Assembly (NCBI GenBank): GCA_902362805.1
Contig: CABIXY010000015.1
Span: forward strand, 1 to 27,386
Source: Eubacteriaceae bacterium
GTDB taxonomy: Bacteria > Bacillota > Clostridia > Peptostreptococcales > Anaerovoracaceae
Reading direction: 5' to 3'
DNA: 27,386 nt
A program made the translations under genes and the position numbers. The notes beneath the pieces were generated by a model that was not told the DNA's origin, did not search any database, and saw only the letters and a list, made by a program, of their open reading frames with translations. Positions 1-5,375 of this stretch are shown here, one piece after another; position 1 is the first letter of the stretch, and each line of letters starts with the position of its first letter.

Positions 1-102
1 CGTTGTGATCGCTGCTGTCAGAGTGGTCTTTCCGTGGTCTACGTGACCGATTGTTCCGATATTGATATGCGGTTTGTTTCTCTCAAATTTTTGCTTTGCC
101 AT
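1..102 (-). CDS. tuf: Elongation factor Tu, copy 1 (5' end only, cut by the window edge)
   Basis: These are the first 34 codons of an EF-Tu gene that runs off the left edge. The translation starts [20 protein letters not shown] and continues into the P-loop GHVDHGKT (residues 19-26), the GTP-binding signature of EF-Tu. The ATG is at 100-102, preceded by an AGGAGG ribosome binding site in the 17-bp gap after the fusA stop. The gene is therefore the last gene of the rpsL-rpsG-fusA-tuf (str) operon. EF-Tu brings aminoacyl-tRNA to the ribosomal A site. Bases 1-84 are identical to the last 84 bases of the window, which lie in the second tuf copy. Confidence 0.97.
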   Translation of the reverse strand, partial: MAKQKFERNKPHINIGTIGHVDHGKTTLTAAITT

Positions 103-119
103 TTTTATTCCTCCTGTAA

Positions 120-2189
120 TTATTTATTACCAATCTTCTCAACTAAGCTGTCTGGTAATTTTTCAAAGTGGTCGAACTGCATTACATAAACGCCACGACC
201 CTGGGTCTTTGATCTTAGGTCAGTTGCATAACCGAACATTTCGGATAGAGGTACCATACCTCTAACAGCTACTGCACCGTTGTTCATATCTGATCCTTCG
301 ATTCTGCCTCTTCTTGAGGAGATATCTCCGATTACATCGCCCATGTATTCTTCTGGAACATTTACTTCAACTTTGAAGATTGGCTCAAGAAGAACTGGCT
401 TCGCTTTCTTCGCTGCTTCTCTGAATGCCATGGATGCTGCTACTTTGAAGGCCATTTCAGAGGAGTCAACTTCGTGGTAAGAACCGTCGTACAGTTCAAC
501 ACCCAGGTCTACAACCTGATATCCTGCGATAGGACCGTTTTCCATCGCCTCTTTGATACCGTCTTCAATCTTAGGGATATATTCCCTAGGAATTGCTCCA
601 CCGACGATGGAGTTGACGAATTCAAAGCCAGCACCCGGTTCTCTTGGATATACTTTGATCTTAACATGACCATACTGACCGTGACCACCAGACTGCTTCG
701 CATACTTGTGATCCACATCGGCAGTAGAACTGATTGTTTCTTTGTAAGATACCTGTGGCTTACCAACATTAGCTTCTACCTTGAATTCACGCAAGAGTCT
801 ATCTACGATGATTTCCAGATGAAGTTCTCCCATACCTGCGATAATGGTCTGTCCAGTATCTTCATTAGTATAAGTCTTGAAAGTTGGGTCTTCTTCTGCT
901 AGTTTCGCAAGAGCGATACCCATCTTCTGCTGACCGGCTTTTGTCTTTGGTTCGATAGCGATTTCGATAACTGGATCTGGGAATTCCATAGATTCCAGAA
1001 TGATTTCGTTTTTATCGTCGCAAAGAGTGTCGCCAGTTGTTGTATCCTTCAAACCTACTGCTGCAGCAATATCACCAGAATAAACCTTATCGATTTCTTC
1101 TCTCTTATTAGCATGCATCTGCAGGATTCTTCCGATTCTTTCTTTCTTGCCCTTCGTTGAATTGTAAACATAAGAGCCGGATTCTAGCGTACCAGAATAT
1201 ACTCTGAAGAATGCCAGCTTACCTACAAATGGGTCTGCCATAATCTTGAAAGCCAATGCTGAGAAAGGTTCGCTGTCGCTGGACTTTCTAACATCTTCTT
1301 CCCCTGTATCTGGGTCAACACCTTTGATAGGCGGAATGTCGATTGGTGCTGGCATGTAGTCAATGACTGCATCGAGCATCATCTGAACACCCTTATTTCT
1401 ATATGCGGATCCGCAAAGCATAGGCACCATCTCGCAGGCAATCGTCTGCTGTCTGATGACCGTCTTCATTTCTTCTATTGTTGGCTCTTCACCTTCCAGG
1501 AATTTCATCATCAGTTCTTCGTCACATTCTGCAACGGATTCAACTAACTTCTCTCTCCATTCCTGCGCCATATCCATCATGTCTTCAGGAATATCTGTAA
1601 CTTCATATTCCTTACCAAGCTCGTCCTTATAAATCTCTGCTTTCATCTCTACCAGGTCGATAATTCCAACAAAATTATCTTCCGCACCGATTGGCAGCTG
1701 AACAGGTACAGCGTTTGCTTTTAGTCTGTCCTTCACCATACCGACAACTCTGAAGAAGTCAGCTCCCATGATGTCCATCTTATTGACGAAAATCATTCTA
1801 GGAACTCCGTACTTTTCAGCCTGTCTCCAAACTGTCTCGGACTGTGGTTCTACACCGCCCTTTGCACAAAGCACAGTTACTGCTCCATCCAGAACTCTAA
1901 GGGATCTCTCTACTTCAACAGTAAAGTCAACGTGTCCCGGAGTGTCGATAATATTTATTCTATGGCCTTTCCATTGTGCTGTAGTAGCAGCAGAGGTAAT
2001 TGTAATACCACGTTCCTGTTCCTGTTCCATCCAGTCCATAGTAGCAGCACCTTCGTGGGTTTCTCCTAACTTATGGGTTCTTCCTGTATAGAAAAGGATA
2101 CGTTCTGTGGTAGTGGTTTTACCGGCGTCAATATGCGCCATAATACCGATATTTCTAGTTTTCTCTAACGGAAACTCTCTACCAGCCAT
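120..2189 (-). CDS. fusA: Elongation factor G
   Basis: The 689-aa product is a full-length EF-G, the GTPase that drives ribosomal translocation and, with RRF, ribosome recycling. The G domain shows the P-loop AHIDAGKT (18-25), DTPGH (82-86) and NKMD (136-139), and the switch I region carries the usual RGITI (60-64). Domains II to V follow with a standard EF-G C-terminus ([18 protein letters not shown]). The ATG at 2187-2189 has a GGAGG site about 7 nt upstream. The gene lies 44 bp after rpsG and 17 bp before tuf, as in a normal str operon. Nothing suggests the EF-G2 or tetracycline-resistance (TetM-like) paralogues, which diverge in the G domain and domain IV. Confidence 0.98.
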   Translation of the reverse strand: MAGREFPLEKTRNIGIMAHIDAGKTTTTERILFYTGRTHKLGETHEGAATMDWMEQEQERGITITSAATTAQWKGHRINIIDTPGHVDFTVEVERSLRVLDGAVTVLCAKGGVEPQSETVWRQAEKYGVPRMIFVNKMDIMGADFFRVVGMVKDRLKANAVPVQLPIGAEDNFVGIIDLVEMKAEIYKDELGKEYEVTDIPEDMMDMAQEWREKLVESVAECDEELMMKFLEGEEPTIEEMKTVIRQQTIACEMVPMLCGSAYRNKGVQMMLDAVIDYMPAPIDIPPIKGVDPDTGEEDVRKSSDSEPFSALAFKIMADPFVGKLAFFRVYSGTLESGSYVYNSTKGKKERIGRILQMHANKREEIDKVYSGDIAAAVGLKDTTTGDTLCDDKNEIILESMEFPDPVIEIAIEPKTKAGQQKMGIALAKLAEEDPTFKTYTNEDTGQTIIAGMGELHLEIIVDRLLREFKVEANVGKPQVSYKETISSTADVDHKYAKQSGGHGQYGHVKIKVYPREPGAGFEFVNSIVGGAIPREYIPKIEDGIKEAMENGPIAGYQVVDLGVELYDGSYHEVDSSEMAFKVAASMAFREAAKKAKPVLLEPIFKVEVNVPEEYMGDVIGDISSRRGRIEGSDMNNGAVAVRGMVPLSEMFGYATDLRSKTQGRGVYVMQFDHFEKLPDSLVEKIGNK

Positions 2190-2233
2190 TCACTTTCCTC
2201 CATTTCTGCTTTTCTAAAGTTGAATAAAGTTGA

Positions 2234-2704
2234 CTACCATCTGAAGTGAGCAAATGCCTTATTAGCCTCTGCCATCTTATGAGTATCTTCTTTCTTCTTT
2301 ACTGATGCTCCGCTGTTGTTAGACGCATCAATTAATTCTTTTGCCAGTCTTTCTGACATCGTCTTTTCGCCTCTGAGTCTGGTGTATTTTGTTAACCATC
2401 TCAGGCCTAAAGTCTGTCTTCTTTCTGGTCTTACTTCGATAGGAACCTGATAGTTTGCACCACCGATTCTTCTAGCTTTTACTTCTAAAACAGGCATGAT
2501 ATTGTTCATAGCCTTTTCAAATACTTCCAATGGTTCTTCACCAGTCGTCTCTTTGATCTGATCAAATGCTTTATAAACGATAGACTGTGCTGTACCTTTC
2601 TTTCCATCGAGCATGATGCTGTTGATAAGCTTTGCTACAACAACACTGCCGTATACTGGATCTGGAAGCACTTCACGTTTTGGTACGTTACCTTTTCTTG
2701 GCAC
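2234..2704 (-). CDS. rpsG: 30S ribosomal protein S7
   Basis: The 156-aa product starts [20 protein letters not shown] and ends [12 protein letters not shown], the standard S7 sequence at normal length. S7 is a primary binder of the 3' major domain of 16S rRNA and organises the head of the 30S subunit. The start codon is GTG (2702-2704), fixed by the conserved N-terminus and by a GGAGG site 8 nt upstream (around 2711-2718). That site touches the inner edge of an inverted-repeat element (2717-2840), so folding of the element could affect access to it. The upstream neighbour rpsL is 596 bp away, far more than usual for this pair. Confidence 0.98.
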   Translation of the reverse strand: MPRKGNVPKREVLPDPVYGSVVVAKLINSIMLDGKKGTAQSIVYKAFDQIKETTGEEPLEVFEKAMNNIMPVLEVKARRIGGANYQVPIEVRPERRQTLGLRWLTKYTRLRGEKTMSERLAKELIDASNNSGASVKKKEDTHKMAEANKAFAHFRW

Positions 2705-2716
2705 TTCTCTTCCCTC

Positions 2717-2840
2717 CTCGCTTGCTAATTTCGCGAATTACTGTGTCAGCGTTTGTTTTGGCTCGCTTTCGTACTTTAAGTACGCGGCGCTTCGCCTGCA
2801 ACTTCCGCTTCCTTGTACCTCGCAAAATTAGCGGCGCGAG
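2717..2840. repeat. MITE/REP-like element with imperfect terminal inverted repeats
   Basis: The left end (2717-2736, CTCGC-TT-GCTAATTTCGCGA) matches the reverse complement of the right end (2820-2840, CTCGCGCC-GCTAATTTTGCGA) with one small length difference and one mismatch. Inside is a perfect 7-bp dyad CGTACTT-T-AAGTACG (2770-2784), followed at once by GGCG-CTT-CGCC. The size, inverted ends and hairpin-rich interior are typical of non-autonomous mobile or REP-like elements, but no target-site duplication is evident and no second full copy exists in the window. The left end abuts the rpsG ribosome binding site. Confidence 0.55.
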
Positions 2841-2859
2841 TGTATATCATTTCTCGCAT
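2776..2859 (-). CDS. Possible 27-aa leader peptide or repeat-borne ORF upstream of rpsG
   Basis: An ATG at 2857-2859, preceded by GGAGGT (spacing about 4 nt), opens a 27-codon frame that reads MREMIYTRAANFARYKEAEV and then AGEAPRT before a TAA at 2776-2778. The stop lies in the CGTACTTTAAGTACG hairpin. I recognise no family. The frame lies almost wholly within the inverted-repeat element, so it may be a chance frame carried by a dispersed repeat. Alternatively it is a translated leader that keeps ribosomes on the long spacer before rpsG. Only the good ribosome binding site supports translation. Confidence 0.25.
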   Translation of the reverse strand: MREMIYTRAANFARYKEAEVAGEAPRT

Positions 2860-2995
2860 ATAACCTCCATTTTACGAATTACTGTAATCCGTTAAAATCA
2901 GCTGCACAATTGCTTTAACTAATTTTGTAATTGCACATTTCTCTTCACTCTGCATTCTGCATGCAAAATTACTCTGCACAGCCCGGCAATTAAAT

Positions 2996-3009
2996 AGACT
3001 GCCCAGTCT
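2996..3009. repeat. Perfect 6-bp dyad (AGACTG-CC-CAGTCT)
   Basis: A short perfect inverted repeat in the rpsL-rpsG spacer. It has no U-tract on either side, so it is not a classical terminator. It may contribute to the structured spacer RNA. Confidence 0.4.
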
Positions 3010-3058
3010 TGTTCAGGGGTACTCGACAACCTTTTATTAGCAGGCTGCCGCGAGCGCT

Positions 3059-3235
3059 TAACATTCTGTCCCACGAACGAAGTAAGTGGTTAGACGGAAT
3101 TTATGCTATAAATGCTCAAATCTGTGATTTGACTGCATTTAGTCGTATAACATTCTGTCCCGCAAATAAAATGTGCGTTTTGGCAGAATTTATGCTTAAA
3201 ATGTCCAAATTCTAATTTGGCTGCATTCTATCGTA
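3059..3235. repeat. Two tandem 88-89-bp structured repeats with covarying hairpins
   Basis: Unit 1 is 3059-3147 and unit 2 is 3148-3235. Both begin TAACATTCTGTCCC, share GAATTTATGCT in the middle and TGCATT near the end, and finish TCGTA. A truncated third start (AACAT) follows at 3236. Each unit folds into two hairpins. Hairpin I: ATTCTGTC/GACGGAAT plus CCAC/GTGG in unit 1, ATTCTG/CAGAAT plus CGCA/TGCG in unit 2. Hairpin II: TCAAATC-TGT-GATTTGA in unit 1, CCAAAT-TCTA-ATTTGG in unit 2. Several pairs change on both sides, so the fold rather than the sequence has been kept. The two wobble pairs are T-G on the plus strand, which would suit a plus-sense RNA or a DNA structure better than the operon mRNA. 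Confidence 0.8.
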
Positions 3236-3300
3236 CAACATAAATATATATTAAGGGCTCTTTTCATTCCCGATTGTTTCTAGTCAATAATAACGCAGTG

Positions 3301-3717
3301 TTATTTTTTCTTAGGTCTCTTAGCACCGTATTTTGAACGAGCCTGACCTCTGTCATTAACACCTGCAGTGTCAAGGGTACCTCTAACAATGTGGTATCTT
3401 ACACCTGGAAGGTCTTTTACTCTTCCGCCTCTGATCAGCACAACACTATGTTCCTGTAAGTTATGACCGATTCCTGGGATGTAGGCTGTTACTTCGATAC
3501 CGTTAGTCAGACGTACTCTGGCAACCTTTCTAAGAGCTGAATTCGGCTTCTTAGGTGTAACTGTCTTAACTGAAGTGCATACGCCTCTCTTCTGTGGTGA
3601 GTTTGTGTCAGTTGCAACTCTTCTTAAAGAGTTCATACCCTTACCAAGAGCAGGAGCAGTTGACTTCTTTACAGCACTAGTTCTGCCTTGACGTACTAAT
3701 TGGTTAATAGTAGGCAT
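3301..3717 (-). CDS. rpsL: 30S ribosomal protein S12
   Basis: The 138-aa product runs from [20 protein letters not shown] to [11 protein letters not shown] and is a full-length S12, the decoding-centre protein and target-site protein for streptomycin resistance mutations. The conserved [11 protein letters not shown] and [12 protein letters not shown] segments carry lysines at the positions equivalent to E. coli K42 and K87, the streptomycin-sensitive state. The ATG is at 3715-3717, with AAAGGAG just upstream. It is the first gene of the str operon. A predicted promoter lies at 3812-3840, and a hairpin flanked by direct repeats lies in the leader. The middle segment ([14 protein letters not shown]) is more divergent than usual but within the family range. 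Confidence 0.98.
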   Translation of the reverse strand: MPTINQLVRQGRTSAVKKSTAPALGKGMNSLRRVATDTNSPQKRGVCTSVKTVTPKKPNSALRKVARVRLTNGIEVTAYIPGIGHNLQEHSVVLIRGGRVKDLPGVRYHIVRGTLDTAGVNDRGQARSKYGAKRPKKK

Positions 3718-3756
3718 TTGTTTCTCCTTTCCTTTTAGAATTAATTTATGCTCACA

Positions 3757-3796
3757 GTCAAATTAACCCTAAATCATTTATTAGGGTCAAATTAAC
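3757..3796 (-). promoter_or_regulatory. Leader hairpin flanked by 11-bp direct repeats, upstream of rpsL
   Basis: ACCCTAA and TTAGGGT form a 7-bp stem with an 8-nt loop. Exact direct repeats GTCAAATTAAC flank it at 3757-3767 and 3786-3796. It lies between the predicted transcription start and the rpsL ribosome binding site, so it would be part of the 5' UTR of the str mRNA. There is no U-tract. It could be a binding site for a regulator or a ribosomal protein. I do not recognise it as a known leader family. Confidence 0.45.
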
Positions 3797-3811
3797 TCGA
3801 AACTAACAAAT

Positions 3812-3840
3812 AGTTTATCACATTTTCAATGGTAATGCAA
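3812..3840 (-). promoter_or_regulatory. Predicted sigma-A promoter of the str operon
   Basis: On the minus strand there is a -35 TTGCAT (3835-3840), a 17-bp spacer and a -10 TAAACT (3812-3817), with an extended TG-A motif just before the -10. It is the best match upstream of rpsL and gives a leader of about 90 nt. Confidence 0.5.
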
Positions 3841-3847
3841 GGATTAT

Positions 3848-3883
3848 CAAGCTTTGAGATAAAATTATTTCAAACTCAGCTTG
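3848..3883. repeat. Inverted repeat between the divergent rpsL and nuclease-like promoters
   Basis: CAAGCT (3848-3853) and AGCTTG (3878-3883) are perfect inverted copies, extended inward by GAG/CTC with a 2-nt offset. The right arm overlaps the -35 box of the plus-strand gene. The position fits an operator, but the match is short. Confidence 0.3.
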
Positions 3884-3909
3884 ATTTATTTATTGTTTTA
3901 TTGTAAAAT
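3881..3909 (+). promoter_or_regulatory. Predicted sigma-A promoter of the nuclease-like gene
   Basis: There is a -35 TTGATT (3881-3886), a 17-bp spacer and a -10 TAAAAT (3904-3909), about 33 bp before the start codon. This indicates that the gene is transcribed by itself, divergently from rpsL. Confidence 0.5.
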
Positions 3910-3942
3910 ATTTACATATTTAGAATTAAAAGGAGATTCGTT

Positions 3943-4806
3943 ATGGATAACCTCATCGCTGTGCTTGAATTTGAAATTATCAGAGAGCAAAAGCTCATCA
4001 CTACTTGTCAAAACTTCTTGAATACTGCTCCAAAAGGAGTTTTGACCGTGAGGCCACGGCGCCGCAGCAAAACCTACTACTGGACCTTTGAAGATGGGAA
4101 TGGTGCCGCCAGAAAGCAGAAGCAAGTCAATATTACCGGAAACCACGATTTGATTCTCCAATTGACAAACAAGATGATCTTTCAGGAAATTTTCAATCGA
4201 TGTCTAAAAAACAAAAAGTTGTTGGAGAATCTGCTCAACAAGTACAAGCCTGTAGATCCCTTTGCTGTAATGAAAAGCTGCTCACCGAAATATAAAGAAG
4301 TTTTTCTGCTGCGCAAAAAACAACTGTTGGAAAAGCGACTTACTGCGCCTTACAAAAAATGCCCCTACAATCCTAAATTCCACGTTCACGAAACGGATTA
4401 CGGTGAATTGGTTCGTTCCAAGTCGGAGCAGCTTCTCGGTAATACCCTGTTCGCTTACGGAATCCCCTTCCATTATGAAGAAGCCTTCGAATGTGCAAAC
4501 GGCGTCACACTATTTCCCGACTTTCGGATTCTGCTCCCTGATAACAGTTGGAAGATATGGGAACACTTAGGTCTTTTGTCAAACGAGGACTATTGCTCAG
4601 ATAATGCAAAGAAGCTGAATCTTTTCCAGCAAAACGGCCTCGTTATCGGCAGCAATTTAATCCTTACCATGGACGACAACAAGCAGGATTTCAGCAGTGG
4701 GATTATCAATCAAATCATCAATAATCAAATTCTGCCTTTGCTTCACGGTATCCGGGTTGATAAAGACAAAATCATTGAAGGTATTCAGCAGCCTTACATG
4801 AAATGA
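3943..4806 (+). CDS. PD-(D/E)XK nuclease-like protein, lone gene between rpoC and rpsL
   Basis: I do not recognise the exact family. The 287-aa product has a basic N-terminal region (RPRRRSK near 38-43, then an alternating K/R-rich section to about 140). The C-terminal half resembles a PD-(D/E)XK fold: RSKSE (158-162) as the first acidic helix, an aliphatic strand with FPDFRILLP (191-199, Asp193), and IWEHLG (205-210, Glu207) where the catalytic E-x-K would fall, with His208-Leu in place of x-K. RSKSE...PDF...WEHLG arrangements are known in uncharacterised restriction- and repair-like nucleases. An AAAAGGAG site precedes the ATG, and the gene has its own promoter. It is on the opposite strand to all neighbouring core genes and is followed by a repeat-rich spacer, which suggests acquisition. 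It could be a nucleic-acid-processing enzyme or a degenerate relative. Confidence 0.6.
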   Translation: MDNLIAVLEFEIIREQKLITTCQNFLNTAPKGVLTVRPRRRSKTYYWTFEDGNGAARKQKQVNITGNHDLILQLTNKMIFQEIFNRCLKNKKLLENLLNKYKPVDPFAVMKSCSPKYKEVFLLRKKQLLEKRLTAPYKKCPYNPKFHVHETDYGELVRSKSEQLLGNTLFAYGIPFHYEEAFECANGVTLFPDFRILLPDNSWKIWEHLGLLSNEDYCSDNAKKLNLFQQNGLVIGSNLILTMDDNKQDFSSGIINQIINNQILPLLHGIRVDKDKIIEGIQQPYMK

Positions 4807-4860
4807 ATTGAAGTCATCCCGTCTAACGACGCTACGCGAAGTGATAGGCGGAATCAGTGC

Positions 4861-5137
4861 ACCAGTGCGCCTTCATTTCGTCTTAAAGGTCTTTTACTGG
4901 CGCAAAAGTCTCCTGCCATATGTAACCGCGCCTTCATTTTTAATTTTTTTAAATTTACATGCGCTGCTCCCTTTGCAAAACAGCATCAAATCAGTATATT
5001 CTTCCTTTTTTAAGGATATTTGATGTCGCCCTAATACTTTATTTTCTATTTTTGGGGATCATCAGTGACTTTATTTGTAATAAATTGACCGGATGCGCAA
5101 GTAAACAACGATAATTCTTAAATGAAGGCGCACTGGT
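4861..5137. repeat. 277-bp MITE-like element bounded by an exact 18-bp inverted repeat
   Basis: ACCAGTGCGCCTTCATTT at 4861-4878 is the exact reverse complement of 5120-5137. The interior is AT-rich, has the perfect dyad CATCAAAT/ATTTGATG (4984-5025) and encodes no protein. A second pair of inverted arms with the same core overlaps it, shifted outward on the right (4926-4945 with 5173-5192). Size, ends and lack of coding capacity fit a non-autonomous element. No target duplication was identified. Confidence 0.6.
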
Positions 5138-5192
5138 TTACAATAATCAAAAAAAGTGCCATTAAAGATTAAAAAATCAAAAATGAAGGCGC
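4926..5192. repeat. Second, overlapping inverted-repeat pair with the same core
   Basis: The left arm (4926-4945, CCGCGCCTTCATTTTTAATT) and the right arm (5173-5192) match as inverted copies with one internal mismatch and one end mismatch. The shared core GCGCCTTCATTT links it to the 18-bp pair, so the four arms probably come from one repeat family inserted or duplicated in place. Confidence 0.5.
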
Positions 5193-5286
5193 GCTTGGAC
5201 GCAGCGTGGCAGCATGAAGGCTCTTGGACGCAGCGAAAGCGCTTGAACGTGGCGTGGCAGCATGAAGGCTCTTGGCTTGCCCTGCG
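5191..5286. repeat. 48-bp tandem repeat, two units
   Basis: Unit 1 is 5191-5238 and unit 2 is 5239-5286. Each starts GCGCTTG-ACG and contains an identical 24-bp block (5204-5227 and 5252-5275). The block includes ATGAAGGCTCTTGG, itself related to the ATGAAGGCGC arms just upstream. A 48-bp period keeps reading frame, and the plus frame would read (R/K)RL-x-x-AWQHEGSW twice, but no start, length or family supports a protein. Confidence 0.75.
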
Positions 5287-5322
5287 ACACGCCCCCTGCT
5301 TGCGCACATTTACATTCAAAAA

Positions 5323-5346
5323 GGGGCGGATTAAAAAATCCGCCCC
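5323..5346 (-). terminator. Rho-independent terminator of rpoBC
   Basis: GGGGCGGATT and AATCCGCCCC form a perfect 10-bp stem with a 4-nt loop. On the minus strand a run of five T follows. It lies 30 bp after the rpoC stop. Confidence 0.93.
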
Positions 5347-5375
5347 TCGTTGTTACGCGATTGCTCCGCGCTCGA

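Larger units (their letters stand above)
2705..3300. other. Expanded rpsL-rpsG intercistronic spacer, 596 bp, rich in folded repeats
   Basis: No conserved protein is visible here. From left to right the spacer holds a roughly 124-bp element with inverted ends and internal hairpins (2717-2840) containing a possible 27-codon reading frame; an AT-rich stretch with a second copy of the 11-mer CGAATTACTGT (2734-2744 and 2875-2885); a perfect dyad AGACTG-CC-CAGTCT (2996-3009); and two tandem 88-89-bp repeats with conserved hairpins (3059-3235). The str operon transcript must cross all of it to reach rpsG. No convincing terminator with a U-tract was seen on the minus strand, and no strong promoter for rpsG was identified. 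Confidence 0.7.
4807..5375. other. Repeat-rich intergenic region after the nuclease-like gene, 569 bp
   Basis: No gene is supported. The region holds four arms related to GCGCCTTCATTT: two forward (4861-4878, 4926-4945) and two inverted (5120-5137, 5173-5192). It also holds an internal dyad CATCAAAT/ATTTGATG (4984-4991 and 5018-5025), two units of a 48-bp tandem repeat (5191-5286) and the rpoC terminator (5323-5346). A hairpin just after the nuclease-like gene (CCGTCTA...TAGGCGG, near 4819-4852) lacks a U-tract. Overall it looks like nested remnants of small repetitive elements. Confidence 0.65.

Noticed and set aside
4810..4852. Third copy of the 89-bp structured repeat after the nuclease-like gene
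   Set aside because: It shares short strings (CGAAGT, GGCGGAAT) and a hairpin shape with the rpsL-rpsG repeats, but the overall match is too weak to claim homology by eye.
5191..5286. CRISPR array
   Set aside because: There are only two directly abutting 48-bp units without unique spacers, and no cas genes nearby.
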